Assembly: GCF_027887165.1 (NCBI RefSeq)
Contig: NC_077227.1
Span: forward strand, 82,668,930 to 82,732,929
Direction: 5' to 3'
Length of the DNA stretch: 64,000 nt
Source: Monodelphis domestica
Taxonomy: Eukaryota > Chordata > Mammalia > Didelphimorphia > Didelphidae
Both the position numbers and the translations under genes were made by a program. How positions within the stretch are numbered: the stretch's first letter is position 1; each line of letters begins with the position of its first letter. Of this stretch, positions 23,500 through 35,427 are shown one piece after another. Below the pieces are notes generated by a model. It had not been told where the DNA came from. It saw nothing but the letters and a program-made list of their open reading frames with translations, and did no database searches.

Positions 23500-24135
23500 C
23501 ATTGCTGTGGTGGCGAATAACTAGAAGCTGAAAGGATGTCCATCAACTGGAGAATGGCTGAACAAGTTGTGGTGTATGATTGGTAATGGAATATTATTTT
23601 GTGGTGGTGTATTTTTGTTGTGTTTTTGTTTGTTGTACGCTGTGTCATAAGAAATGGCACACAAGACAAGAAAAACCTGGGAAGACTTATATGAAGTGAT
23701 GCAAAGGAAGAGAATAGAACCAAGAGAATGTTGTACATAGTAACAGCAATAATGCACAATGATCAACTTAGTTATTATCAGCAATGCAAGGATCCAAGAC
23801 AACTTCAAGGCACTCATGGCAAAAAAGACTATCCACCATTATAAAAAGAACTGAGGGATGCTAAATGAAGAGTGAAGAACTACCATTCTTCACTTTATTT
23901 CCTCCATGAATTTTTCTCTAATGTAAACTATATGTGTCTTCTTTCACAGCGTGATTAACATGGAAATATGTATTGTATGCTAACACAAATAATATATATA
24001 TATACACATATATATATATACAATCATATTACCTTCTGTCTTGAGGAGGGGAGAGGGGTGAGAGGAAGGGAAAGAACATGAGTCACAAAATAATTTTTTA
24101 AATGGTATCAACATATAATCTGGAAAAAAAATTTA
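23500..24135 (+). mobile_element. Older L1 3' end
   Basis: Begins with the ORF2-tail text (GGATGTCCATCAACTGGAGA ATGGCTGAAC) and runs through the 3' UTR with a TATATA microsatellite near 23990-24020 to an A-rich end near 24135. Confidence 0.75.
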
Positions 24136-24509
24136 ATTTTCTAAGAAAATATTCCAACTGCTAACATTGTGTGATGGGAAGATCTGCTACCAATGGAAGG
24201 TGCCCTTTTACTGATTTCTTCCTCCTCCCCACCCCTGTTTCCTTAGCAGGGGCCACCAAGAACCATCAGGAATACTTGAACTCCAACATGACTTGGAGAG
24301 ATGAGAATCATCAACTCTATTCTTTCCAGTGGGATGAAGGAACTTACCATTTCCCTGCCACTGTATACTAAATGTACTATCTTCCCAGCCTCTTTCATCT
24401 GATCTAAGGACCCTAGATCTTGCCGTCTATCCCACATCTGTATCCTTGGAACTGTTAGGCTTTTCCATCCACAATACAGCTGACCTGCCTTTTTTGTATT
24501 ACCTCTCCC

Positions 24510-24612
24510 AGGTAGAGGGTGAGATCCTTTATAGAAGGGATTGTCTAGCTTTTCCAATTTGTATCCTCAATGAGTGTCACAGTGCTTGCCACAAAGTAAG
24601 TATTCAATAAGA
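24510..24612 (+). repeat. L2-type 3' end
   Basis: CACAGTGCTTGCCACAAAGT and AAGTATTCAATAAGAGCTTC. Confidence 0.6.
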
Positions 24613-24619
24613 GCTTCTT

Positions 24620-24865
24620 CCTTTGCTGAAGTTGCAAAGGGGCAAATTTAGGCTTACTATAGGAACAACTTCCTGACAATCCAAACTGCCCAAAGGTGAA
24701 ATAGGTGAAATACTACATGGTTGGTAGTAGGTTTCACCTACTCACTGGAAGTCTTTCTTCAGGCAGAAAAGACTGAGTTCGTATTCATATGTGAGTTGGA
24801 CTAGGGATCCAAGGGAAACCATTCCAACTCTAAAATCCTGCTCTTCTGTGATTCATTTCCTTGAA
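24620..24865 (+). mobile_element. CR1/L3 LINE 3' fragment
   Basis: AAGTTGCAAAGGGGCAAATT, then AACAACTTCCTGACAATCCA and CACTGGAAGTCTTTCTTCAG, in CR1/L3 order. Confidence 0.68.
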
Positions 24866-25608
24866 CAGAACAGGGGTGGGGGGACAAGTTTATAGTCCAA
24901 TTTCAATTTTCAACATTTCTTATGGATCATTAAACTGATGACAGGTGTGTTATAGTTCCTAAGATCATACCTTATCTTACTTTAGTAACATTTTAAATAA
25001 ATGCCTTTTTTAGGGTAACTCCCCCCTCCCTCCTTGCCTCAGGCTTCTTGCAGAGATTCAGGAAGCTTCCTAGTCTTATCAGCTCTACATTTGCAAGCCA
25101 TGTCTATCTCCTGCAGCAGGCTAATTTCACCTATTTTACATAGATTGTCACCAGCTTCTGTCTCCCAGGTGGGGTTTTTCAGACCAGCTTCCCAAATTAG
25201 AAAGGCACAACTGATTTGGAATCCACAATGGCCTGTCTACAGGGTAGTTGTATAATATAGTATACAATAAAGAATCTATTAGGAAAAAAATAAAGAATCT
25301 GGACTGCTAAACTTCTTTAGAACCTCCAGAAATGTCTCTGGCTGTCCCTTCTTCCTCTTTTCATTGACCTTCCTCATTGGCATCCAAGAAAGATTATGAA
25401 ATATGTCCTGGCCTAAAATTGATGCCACTCATTTTATATTATCTTATAATATAAATACTTCCTGAGAATAGAACATCCTGGGAAACAAGAGGAGCTAGCA
25501 CAATTCCAACATAGTTGTTATTATTAATATTGCTATTAATTAGGATGCTAAGAATACTGCTCAAGTTGGAAGCTGTTCCCTAAGTTTGAGTTTATAAAGG
25601 TTGACCTC
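24866..25608. other. Unassigned
   Basis: A 73-codon frame (25034-25255) has no recognisable features. Confidence 0.45.
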
Positions 25609-25793
25609 GAGATTTGTTTGTTTTTTAATCTTCCTTACCTTTATTGGATCCAAGGCAGAAGAGCAGTAAGAGCTAGGCAATGGGGATTAAGTGACTTGCC
25701 CAAGGTCACACAGCTTGGAAGTGTTTGAGGCCAGGACCTCCTGGCTCTAAGCCTGGCTCTCAATTCACAGAGTCATCTAGCTGCACCCCCCCC
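25609..25793 (-). mobile_element. tRNA-headed SINE
   Basis: Same family as 20682-20883; contains AAGTGACTTGCCCAAGGTCA and a head ending in a C-run. No target duplication seen. Confidence 0.8.
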
Positions 25794-25841
25794 CAATTCA
25801 TCTTGAGAGGTAATCCAAGATGTGCATATGCTATGAAGGTA

Positions 25842-26098
25842 AATATATAGTGGTACAATAGATAGAGTTCTAGACTTAGAGTCAGAAAGATTTGAGTTCA
25901 AATCTGACCTCAGACACTACCTGGATGATCCTATACAACTCACTTAACCTCTGTTTGTCTCAGTTTCCTCATTTGTAAAAATAGGGATTAAAAATTGCAC
26001 CTAGCTCCTAGGGTTGTTACAAGGATCAAACAGGATATTATTTGTAAAGCATTTTACATACATTAAAGTGCTACATATATGCTAACTATTATTATAAC
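25842..26098 (+). repeat. CORE-SINE, nearly complete, forward
   Basis: TGGTACAATAGATAGAGTTC at the head, TTTGAGTTCAAATCTGACCT (B-box region), a CORE-like CTCAGTTTCCTCATTTGTAA, and an ATTATTATA end. Confidence 0.82.
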
Positions 26099-26218
26099 CA
26101 AGCAAACATTTACCTAACATAATATCAGAAGGCAGAATTTGTCAATTGTGAAAATCAAGGGTTAGACTAGACAACATCTGTAGTCCCTTCTAGTTCTGAT
26201 TTTAGGACCTAACAGTTG

Positions 26219-26372
26219 GCATGCTCCACATGGTACAATGGAATGAGAATTAGACCTAGTTTTAGCCTGGTTTTAATATGTAACAACAATGTGACCTCAA
26301 GAAAGCAATTTTCACTTTTCAGAGCCTCAGTTTCTTCATTTGTAAAAAAAGAGATAACACTTCACTTCATAG
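26219..26372 (+). repeat. CORE-SINE, partial, forward
   Basis: CTCAGTTTCTTCATTTGTAA core with a degraded head. Confidence 0.65.
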
Positions 26373-26389
26373 GTGAGAGTCCCAGGATA

Positions 26390-26560
26390 CTCTGCCCTCA
26401 TCTGCCCTCAACTCGAATATTGTGTTCAGTGGTTTAAGAAAGATACTGATAAGCCAGAGAGTATCCAGAGGAGGGCAGCCAGGATGATGAAGTACCTTGA
26501 GTCTGTGTCATACAAGGATAAGTTGAAGGAACTTGAAATTCCACAATGAATTAGTGGCAA
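26390..26560 (+). mobile_element. CR1/L3 LINE 3' fragment
   Basis: GATAAGCCAGAGAGTATCCA, GAGGAGGGCAGCCAGGATGA and AAGTACCTTGAGTCTGTGTC. Confidence 0.75.
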
Positions 26561-26694
26561 GCCTGAGCCCTGGATCTCCTGGTTTTCTATCATCTACTCT
26601 TTCCATTACAAAGGAGGCAGATGGAGCTCATGGGGACATGCTCAACTGAGAGGAGGTAAGAAGAGTCACATTCCTTGGAAACAGCACGTGCTTC

Positions 26695-26785
26695 CTATCT
26701 CTTTGCCTTCTATGTATTCCCAGTTGTTAGCAAAATATCTGGCATATCATGAGGGTTTAACAAATACATGTTGACCGACTATATA
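26695..26785 (+). repeat. L2-type 3' end
   Basis: TATCTGGCATATCATGAGGG and AACAAATACATGTTGACCGA. Confidence 0.6.
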
Positions 26786-26987
26786 ACCTTAAAGTACTGT
26801 ACAAATGTGAAGTATGATTACTGCTGTTGTCTTTGATCTTCAAGACTATGATGGTGTACCTGGGATGCCAAGTGCTTCTTCAGACTAGGCTAGATAATGC
26901 AGACAAAGTTCAATCCAATAAATATTTATTAAATGCCTGCCATGTGCAAAGTGCCAGAGGCACAGTCTGTTGATTTTGCATTGTTGG

Positions 26988-27125
26988 AAAGGTAGCATGG
27001 GGCACTGGAATGAGACTTGGCCTCAGAGCCAGGAAACAATAGATTCAAGTTTATCTTCCAATATGTACCAATTGGGTGATCCTGGGAGAGTCCTTTAGCT
27101 TCTTAGCACCTCCGGCAACAGTCTA
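26988..27125 (+). repeat. CORE-SINE, partial, forward
   Basis: GTAGCATGGGGCACTGGAAT head; GATTCAAGTTTATCTTCC; GGGTGATCCTGGGAGAGTCC. Confidence 0.65.
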
Positions 27126-27494
27126 AGATGATGCAATGTAAGCTGCAAAGTGCAGAACAGTGGCTGACCTGTCCTGGTTGAGGAAGTTTTGTTACCACGC
27201 ATCTACACCAGGGAAATTACAAGTTCAGACCAAAAAAAAAAAAGGCTTCAGACAGTACTAGCCCTTGAGGATCCATGGAACAGAGAAGTTGCAAAGTTAA
27301 GGAGAGAAAATGGGAAAAGCGCATGTTGTTATTATTATTGTTATTGTTATTAGTTAGGATGTTAAGAATACTGAATATTAGTCTACTCAAGTTAGAAGTT
27401 GTTCTTTGATAAAACCTGACCTAAATTCTTTCTTTTAAATTCTACTCTTCCCAATGCTCTTTTCTTCTCAACTCAATGGTGTTTTCATACAGTG

Positions 27495-27640
27495 AGACAA
27501 TATGGCATTATTGGTCAAGAGTTAGAATAGGAGAATAAGAAAGACCTGAGTTCAAATCCTGTTTTTGCCACCTTACCAACACTGCGACCCTGGACAAGTC
27601 TATTTACTGCTCTCAGCCTCAATTTTCTCAGCTAAAGAGA
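27495..27640 (+). repeat. CORE-SINE, partial, forward
   Basis: GACCTGAGTTCAAATCCTGT and GCGACCCTGGACAAGTCTAT; ends before the CT tract. Confidence 0.68.
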
Positions 27641-27736
27641 GGCCATTCTCTTTGCCAAAATCAATCAACCTCTTTACCTTGTTCCCATTTCCTCCCAACT
27701 TTTTTAAAAATAGATTGTCCACACAGTTATCTTCTC

Positions 27737-27753
27737 TCTCTCTCTGTCTCTCC

Positions 27754-27829
<76 letters not shown>
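27737..27829 (+). repeat. (CT)n microsatellite
   Basis: Long uninterrupted CT run from about 27762, after a CTGT/CCAT-interrupted start. Confidence 0.92.
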
Positions 27830-27833
<4 letters not shown>

Positions 27834-28364
27834 CCCTCTGTCCTCATATATAGGCTCTTTCTGTGCCTCCTGCAAACACATTCATGTCTCCTCAATCCTT
27901 AAAAAAATCCTCATTTGATCCTACCATCCAGACTGCCTATTGTCCTGTACTATTATTTGAGAAAACCATCTGTCTCCATTTGTTCAGTCAGCATCTCTTT
28001 GCTGATTATTCCCAGATACATAAGACCGTTTCTAGCCTCTCTCATTAGCTCCAATCTCATATCAATGGCTATCTTTTGGAGCGATCAAACTTTTGGATAT
28101 CCCTTTGGTATGTTGAGCTTAAAAATCCAAAACAGAACTCATTATCACCTATCTTTCAAATTTGCCTATCACTATCAAGGACACAGCTGTCCTCCTTGTC
28201 ACCCAAGCTAATGGCCTCACTGTCATCTTTTATTCTTTACTCATACTCACCCCATATATCCATCCAATCAGATACAAATCCTATTGTTTCTACCTTCACA
28301 TCCACTTCTCTCTCACTCTAGTACTGGCTCTTCATTATCTCTTGGGATATTGCAATCACTTTCT

Positions 28365-28553
28365 TTTTTTCTTAACCCTTGCCTTCTCTCTTAGTATTAA
28401 TTCTAAGATAGAAGAGTGGCAAGGGTTAAGTAATTGGTGTTAAGTACTTGCCCAGGTATTCACAGCTAGAAAGTATCTGAGACCAGATCTGAACCCAGGA
28501 CCTCCTGTCTCCAAGCCTGGTGCTTCATTGACTCTGCTACCTAGCTGCCCCCT
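28365..28553 (-). mobile_element. tRNA-headed SINE inside an L2
   Basis: Starts at the T-rich tail and ends with CTACCTAGCTGCCCCC; L2 sequence continues on both sides. Confidence 0.82.
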
Positions 28554-28835
28554 GCAATAGTTTTCTAACTAGTATTCCTGACTTGAATCTATCTTTTCTC
28601 ACATCAATTCATTGTCCAATAATCTGTCAAGGTGATTTTTCTAAAGCTTAAATCTGACTACATCACCACCAAGCTCAGGGAGCTCCAGTGGCTCCCTATT
28701 ACCTCCAGAATCAAACATAATTCCCCTGTTCACATTTAGAGCTCTTCATAACTTGAGCCCTTCCTATTTCCCCAGACTTCTTACTCTTGACTGTCTCCCT
28801 CAAATTCTATGATTTGGCAACACTAACCTACTTAC

Positions 28836-28945
28836 TATAAAATGAGTTAGAGAAGGAAAAGGGAAACCATTCCAGTATCTTTGCCAAGAAAACCCCAAAT
28901 GGAATCCAAAGAGTCAGACAGGACTGAAAATCTTATACAACAAAA
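28836..28945 (+). repeat. MAR1 fragment inserted in L2
   Basis: GGGAAACCATTCCAGTATCT and TTTGCCAAGAAAACCCCAAA; L2 text resumes after 28945. Confidence 0.8.
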
Positions 28946-29434
28946 GCCACTTATAGTTCCTCCAACATGACCCTCCATCTCTTATCTCCTCATCTTTGCA
29001 GTGATTATTCCTCTCATCTAGAAAGGTCTTTCTCCTTACCTCTGCCTCTTAGTTTCCTTGGCTTCTATCAACACTTAGCTTAAATACTACCTTCTAAAGG
29101 GGGGCCTTTTCTTTCCTCTTCCCCATTTTCTTGGGCCTTTTCCTCTGAAATTGACTTCTATCTACTCTGTATATATTTTAAGAGGAATGGCGGAATGGGC
29201 AAATAAGAACAATTTGTTCCAATGGCCAATAAAGGTGGTTGAAGTGGCACTGTGATTGCATAGACCTTGGTTAGACATGGAAATAGCCAAAGGTCATCCA
29301 TTGTATCCCAGGGCATCACCAGTCATTCTGATTTTTGTCTTGCCAAAAGACTTTTAATGACTCCAGCAGAGAGAGTGAGGCTAACAACTTTATGCAACTC
29401 TGCCTCATTTAAATCCACCTTCAAAAATGAAGGA

Positions 29435-30012
29435 TGTGGTGGCCAAAAATTGGAAAATGAGGGGATGCCCTTCAATTGGAGAATGGCTGAACAAATTGTG
29501 GTATATGTTGGTGATGGAATACTATTGTGCTCAAAGGAATAATAAAGTGGAGGAATTCCATGGGAACTGGAACAACCTCCAGGAATTGATGTAGAGTGAG
29601 AGGAGCAGAACCAAGAGAGCATTGTACACAGAGACTGATACACTGTGGTACAATTGAATGTAATGGACTTCTCCATTAGTGTCAATGCAATGTCCCTGAA
29701 CAATCTGCAGGGATCTGGGAGAAAAAACACTATCCACAAGCAGAGGACAAACTGTGGAAGTAAAAACACCGAGGAAAAGCAACTGCTTGACTACAGAGGT
29801 TGAGGGGACATGATCGAGGAGACGCTAAATGAGCGCCCTAATGCAAATACCAACAACAAGGAAATGGGTTCAGAGCAAGGACATATGTGATACCCAGACG
29901 AATTGCGTGTCGGCTAGGGGAGGGGGGCAGGAGGGGAGGAAAAGAAAATTATCTGTTTCCAATGAATAATGTATGAAAATGACCAAATAAAATAATGTTT
30001 TAAAAACTAAAA
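29435..30012 (+). mobile_element. 5'-truncated L1 3' end with target-site duplication
   Basis: Same family as the copy at 4888-5513. Flanked by perfect 12-bp duplications AAAAATGAAGGA at 29423-29434 and 30013-30024. Ends in ACCAAATAAAATAATG plus A's. Confidence 0.88.
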
Positions 30013-30074
30013 AAAAATGAAGGACGAGCAACAGCATATATCTTATATATGCCTAGTTATTTACATGTCATCTC

Positions 30075-30200
30075 CCTCTTTAGACTGTGAGCTCCTTGAG
30101 AGCAAGGAGGGCTTCTTTGACTTTTTTTATATGCTCAATAGTTATTACAGTAACTGGCACATAGTAAACGCCTAACAAATGCTTATGAACTGACTAACTC
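30075..30200 (+). repeat. L2-type 3' end
   Basis: TGTGAGCTCCTTGAGAGCAA and ACTGGCACATAGTAAACGCC. Confidence 0.75.
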
Positions 30201-30429
30201 ATTAATGGAGGTATTCATACTGTGTTACCTTCTTTCTAGGGTTTCTGTAAGGCTCAAATAAGGCAACGAATCTAAAGTTCTTTGTAGATCTTTAATACCA
30301 GTCATTGTTAAAGAGATCAGATGGAAGAACAAGAGTCAACCTTGACAAAGAACAAAGTCATAAAGGATGTGGTCTGGGGAAACTGGGTGAAGGGAGAAGA
30401 GGAGTCCCATGATCATGGACTGAGAGCCA

Positions 30430-30545
30430 GAGGAAATCTTAAGCCTTATCTAGTTTGGAGATGGTCTAGTCCAATCTCTTTATTTTACAGATGAGTGACC
30501 TGAGGTTCAGAGATGAAAGGGTCTCATCCAAGGCCCCGCAGACCT
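30430..30545 (-). repeat. MIR-type fragment
   Basis: TTATTTTACAGATGAGTGAC and CTGAGGTTCAGAGATGAAAG. Confidence 0.6.
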
Positions 30546-30859
30546 TATGGTTGGCCTTAGGCCCTTTGGGGATGAAGGGTAAAGAAAAAGAGCATTCCTG
30601 TGATGCCTTGATTAAATAGGCATTATGTAGAAATGAAGGGGCTTTTTTCTTAGCTCCAAATGTGCTGCTTCGTCTTTTTTGTCCAATAAATAACCTGATC
30701 ATTCCAGGACAGGGTTCTAAAGGACAGAGCCAAGGGGATCAGTCCAATTTCCTAATGGAGAAATACTAAACTGCTGACAGAGCATACCCTTTAAAGGAGA
30801 GGGAAGTTCTCAGCACAGTTGAATTCTTTCTTTTTCTTTCAGTAACTATGTCAGGAAGT

Positions 30860-31080
30860 TTGATGGTCCATTGGATGAAACATTGGACCTAGAGTCAGGA
30901 AGACCCAAGTTCAAATCTGACTTCAAACACTTTCTTGCTGTGAGACTCTGGGCAAGTCATTTAACTTCTGGCTGTTTGAGTTTTCCCATCTGTAAAATGG
31001 GAATAATTACCTGCCAGGGTGGTTGTGAGAACTAAATGAAATAGTTGTAAAGTTATTTTCAATGTTAGTTATCATGGTGA
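30860..31080 (+). repeat. CORE-SINE, nearly complete, forward
   Basis: GACCTAGAGTCAGGAAGACC, CCAAGTTCAAATCTGACTTC, TTTTCCCATCTGTAAAATGG, and a TTAGTTATCATGG end. Confidence 0.82.
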
Positions 31081-31374
31081 CCATTCTCCCTACCTCTGAG
31101 TCCTCAACATGTAGCCTTCTGCCTTATGCAAGACAGGCATTTGTTATCATAGTGAAGGAATTGAATTGAAACCACTTCTTTATATAAAGAAAGGCTTGGA
31201 CTTGGTGACATACCGGGTCTTTTCTAGCTCAAAATCCTATGAGCATTTTGTAGCCTTTAAGCCCCCATCCCCAGGATCTCTCCCCTTGACTCACTGGCAG
31301 TAGTGCACCAGAATGAGGCAGGTGAATCTCTACTCTAACAATACCAATAGTAACAACAACAACAACAATAACAA

Positions 31375-31640
31375 CAATAGCTAGCATTTATATAGTACCT
31401 ATTATGTACCAGGCAGTATGTTAAGCAATTGATAATTGTTATGTCATTTGATCCTCACAACAACCTTGGGAGAAGTGGGCACTATTATTATTCCCATTTC
31501 ACAGATGAGGAAAATGAGGCAAAGAGTTTGACTGGCCTCAAGTCATCCAGCCAGCAAGTCTCTGATGCCGTATTTGAACTCACGTCTTCCTGACTTCAGA
31601 CTTGATGCACAAGGGACCTAACCACTTCACGGGGAAGTAT
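31375..31640 (-). repeat. MIR, nearly complete
   Basis: TATTATGTACCAGGCAGTAT, GATCCTCACAACAACCTTGG, TTCACAGATGAGGAAAATGA and a tRNA-like end. One of the best-preserved MIR copies here. An (AAC)n run (31349-31373) abuts it. Confidence 0.82.
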
Positions 31641-33649
31641 GGCTCCATAGATCTTTCTTTTGTCAGCAACAACTTCCTTCAAGGCATAGAACATTACTGG
31701 AAGGTCCCTAGCCCACTATAAACTCCTTCTCCCTCCTCCACTAGACTGGGTGACTAGTGTCTCACTTGAGAAATGCTTTCAATGACTGGAAACCAGGTTG
31801 GAATCCTCCCCACCCCCCAACCCTTTTCTTTTGGGAGCTCAGTTGAGTTTTATGTTCTATGTTAAATTTACCTTAGGGTTTTATGCCTCTCTATAATGTC
31901 TGCACTAGGCGGGGAAAGCTAACAAGTGTAACTTTACTCCTCGGACCCTTGCAATTCAATTTAACTCTTCGAAGTCACTGACAGGATGGGGTATAAAACA
32001 TCCCAGCAACAATAGGCACTGGGCAGCAGTAGTTCTGTTGATTTACACTGGACCACATGAAGTTCAGTGGCTAGGAGAAAGAAGGAAGAACTGAAAATTG
32101 TTCTCCCTGCCCTCGGGTGTCATAAATTCAGTATATTGCTTCAAAAGTACTGGCTTTCCCCATAGCTGGTAACCCAAAGAAAGGGGAAGCCCAGGGTTCG
32201 TTTGTCCCTGCCCTGGAGAAGCTAGATTATGGGAAAGTTCTTCAGAAGGTGACCCAGGGGAAAGCTCACAATCTCACCTCTCCCCAGGCCTAGGTCTTCT
32301 GGACCCTGCTGAGATGGGAGGGAGGATATAAAGGTGTCATGGCCTGATCCAGTAAATCACACTAGGACCAACCCTGGTGAACAGCAGCTAGGGTGACCTC
32401 CTTCCGAGCTCTGTTTCTTCCCTGAGGTTGCACTCAGGACACCCGCCTTTTAGTGACCTTATGGCTGGGTCACCAAGTGTGTGTGACTTGGTCTTTCATT
32501 GTTCTGCTCACCAAAAGAGAGGTCTCATCAGGTTGGGGAAAGGTGAAAAGAGTAAAACCCTAGAACCCCACCCTCAATAAATTGACCTAAAGGTCCCTTA
32601 GGTTGGGGAATTCACTTCACAAAGGTTTCAAGAAGGCCCCACATATTGGTGCTAATAACCATGCCAATTCTTCCTCCCCTTTTTGGATAACCAATACGAA
32701 TGCATGTGCTTTATTTCAGGGCGGGGGGCGGGGATAGGGTGGAAAAGATAAGAAAACTCACATAAAAACAAGCATTGCTTGTAGTTAATAACTTCTGAGA
32801 TCTGGCTGACATTTGAATATCATAGAACAAAAAATGGAAGATATTTATAAAATGTGTACAATTGATTCTCAGTGTTTTTCTTTAAGAGTTTATACTGGAA
32901 ATTTTTATTCCTTTATTTCTATATGTAAGACTTCATATTGAGAATTTAAGTCATCCCTCTCAAAAGTCTAAATATTAAACTAAGGAAAAACACACTGGTC
33001 CATAACAAGGGTTACAAATTCAAAAATCAGTACATTCATATAAAGAAAGATACTCTAGCAGCCAGTGGGGCAATCTTTCATTGAAAGGATTCTGTTTTTC
33101 TATGTAGAGACCAAACTACTTTTGGTCCTTAAACCATCATCTAGGCTAGGATGACTATAGGTAGTCGCTAACAGGAAAAGAAAGGTATGTGATTTTCATT
33201 GTTGTCTCCAGCTTCATTTCAAAGGCTTTACTGGCTTCTGCAAAACGTGAATGATGTTTTTGGCAAGCAAGTATCTCCAAGCAAAGCCTTAGTCGGTTTC
33301 TGTTTCTATGACAGGTATTTTTAGAACAATACTTTGTGTTAGGCTCCAGAAAACACCCACATCTTTTTTCCAGACCTAAAAGATTATTCAAGTAATAATG
33401 TCTGCATTAAGCAAGAAAATGTATTGTTAAATTAAAATTGACCATTAAATAAGAATCTTTCTTAGGAAGTGGCTTTTAATTCATTAAGTTGAAAAATCTA
33501 ACTGTAAAAAATGCATTCCAGGATCAGAGATTCTCTTTTCGCCTTCTCACTACTTCCCATCTTTCTCTGGGAAAGGATCAGCACAGGGAAACAACTGCTG
33601 TCATGGATACATTCTGGGGAACCTGTGTCTCAGAATGAATGACTGAATC
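31641..33649. other. Repeat-poor block
   Basis: About 2 kb with no recognised transposon and no coding exon. Together with 33781-34519 it is the longest repeat-poor stretch left of CYP26A1, so a candidate for conserved noncoding sequence. Confidence 0.4.
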
Positions 33650-33780
33650 AATGAATGGAAAAAAATGTTATTAAGTATTTCAGATGTGAAAAGCACTAAA
33701 GGATACAAAGAAAAAAGTAAGATATCCCCTGATCTCCAGGAACTCACATTCTAATGGAGAAAATAACTCACATGAGAATC
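33650..33780 (+). repeat. Old interspersed repeat, same class
   Basis: AAAAGCACTAAAGGATACAA to CAGGAACTCACATTCTAATG. Confidence 0.5.
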
Positions 33781-34519
33781 TTCGGGCTGCACGTCATACA
33801 GAAAGGTCCAAGCACCTTAGGATAGAGTAGCAAAGCAGATAGTAACATATCTAGAGTAACATAGCTATTTCTTTATTATATGGCTTCAGAGAGATGCATT
33901 ACATGATAGAATATACATTTTGTTTCTATTTGGTATATTTATTGCACGTGTATTAATGCTATTTCCATTGACAAAACTATACTATTTCTAAGATCAAATT
34001 ATTTGACGGTGTCAAGAACTTTGGTGGCAAACACTTTCTTTTCCAGATCTATAGTAGCTGTGCCTTCTGAGGAGGTAGAAGCTATAGCACCGGCAGAAAT
34101 GGTTGTTGGGTTCCATTTTCTCCCTGGAAGATGGCTTGGGGTCTCAGGCTAGAAGCAAAGTCAGTAGTATGGTTATGTTGGGCTCTTATCCACAATGGTT
34201 GCCTATACACACTTGATAACAGCTCAGAGGGTCTGGCTAGTTTGGGAAGGCACTGCCATTCCCAGGACCTCCTTAGAAAGCCCCAAGATGTCCTAAGACC
34301 AAGATAAAAATAGAAGAAAGGTACTCCTGACCCTGGTCAGATCACAGCTTGAAGAACACCAGTGGATGAGACAATTTTGGAATCTCCCTGTGTCATTGTG
34401 TCACTCTGAGGAGAGGGTACATCTGAAGCTATTGCCTCTCCGGAAGAAGCTCCATTATGTGAAGCAATTCTGAGCCAAGAGGAAAGTCCCAAAATGCACC
34501 CATAGACAGATGGGTGAAG
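33781..34519. other. Repeat-poor block
   Basis: No gene or transposon recognised. Confidence 0.45.
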
Positions 34520-34679
34520 GGGGCACAGAGTGCAGTGGAAAGAATACTGGATTTGGAATTGCAGGACCTGGATTTAAATCCTGACTCCATAGTCTGTGTT
34601 ACTTTGGGTGAATCATTTAGTCTCTCTAGTCCTCAGTTTCATTTTCAGTAAAATGCTGGTCTCGGACTAGATAACTTCT
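34520..34679 (+). repeat. CORE-SINE, left part; interrupted by an L1
   Basis: GCAGTGGAAAGAATACTGGA to GGACTAGATAACTTCT. The remaining 25-30 bases (AAGAACCCTTCCGTCTCCAA) lie across the L1 at 35401-35427. Confidence 0.8.
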
Positions 34680-35387
34680 TTTTTTTTTTTTAAATATATT
34701 TTATTTGATCATTTCCAAGCATTATTCGTTAAAGATCATTTTCTTTTCCTCCCCCCCACCCCCCATAGCCGACGCGTAAGTCCACTGGGCATTAGATGTT
34801 TTCTTGATTTGAACCCATTGCTTTGTTGATAGTATTTGCACTAGAGTGTTCATTTAGAGTCTGTCCTCTGTCATGTCCCCTCAACCTCTGTATTCAGGCA
34901 GTTGCTTTTCCTCGGTGTTTCCACTCCCATAGTTTATCCTTTGCTTATGAATGGTGTTTTTTTCTCCTGGATCCCTGCAAGTTGTTCAGGGACATTACAC
35001 CGCCACTAATGGAGAAGTCCATTATGTTCGATTATACCACAGTGTATTAGTCTCTGTGTACAATGTTCTCCTGGTTCTGCTCCTCTCGCTCTGCATCACT
35101 TCCTGGAGGTTGTTCCAGTCTCCATGGAACTTCTCCACTTTATTATTCCTTTTAGCACAATAGTACTCCATCACCAACATATACCACAGTTTGTTCAGCC
35201 ATTCCCCAATTGATGGGCATCCCCTCGTTTTCCAGTTTTGGGCCACCACAAAGAGCGCAGCTATGAATATTTTTGTACAAGTCTTTTTGTCCATTATCTC
35301 TTTGGGGTACAGACCCAGCTCTCTTTGGGGTACAGACCCAGCTCTCTTTGGGGTACAGACCCAGCTCTCTTTGGGGTACAGACCCAG
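34680..35387 (-). mobile_element. 5'-truncated L1 3' end, inverted, with target-site duplication and 5'-junction repeat
   Basis: Poly-T on the plus strand at 34680 is the A tail. The minus-strand frame contains GCPSIGEWLNKLWYMLVMEYY. Perfect 13-bp duplications CTAGATAACTTCT lie at 34667-34679 and 35388-35400. It interrupts a SINE whose last bases continue at 35401. Its 5' (right) end carries four copies of a 23-bp unit. Confidence 0.9.
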
Positions 35388-35389
35388 CT
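35298..35389 (+). repeat. Four-copy 23-bp tandem repeat at an L1 5' junction
   Basis: Four apparently identical 23-base units (CTCTTTGGGGTACAGACCCA plus GCT) with no spacers, at 35298, 35321, 35344 and 35367. The first unit is contiguous with ordinary L1 text, and the last runs into the target duplication. Confidence 0.92.
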
Positions 35390-35427
35390 AGATAACTTCT
35401 AAGAACCCTTCCGTCTCCAAATCTACA

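Larger units (their letters stand above)
27900..29180 (+). mobile_element. L2 LINE 3' region, interrupted by a SINE and a MAR1
   Basis: TCAGGGAGCTCCAGTGGCTC and CCCTATTACCTCCAGAATCA, then CATTTAGAGCTCTTCATAAC and GAAAGGTCTTTCTCCTTACC follow the order of the L2 3' end. Coding capacity is lost. Insertions at 28365-28553 and 28836-28945 are younger. Confidence 0.8.

Noticed and set aside
27565-27918. 117-residue frame with Leu/Ser run
   Set aside because: Produced by the (CT)n microsatellite.
35298-35389. Direct repeats resembling a CRISPR array
   Set aside because: Units abut with no spacers and derive from L1; eukaryotic locus.
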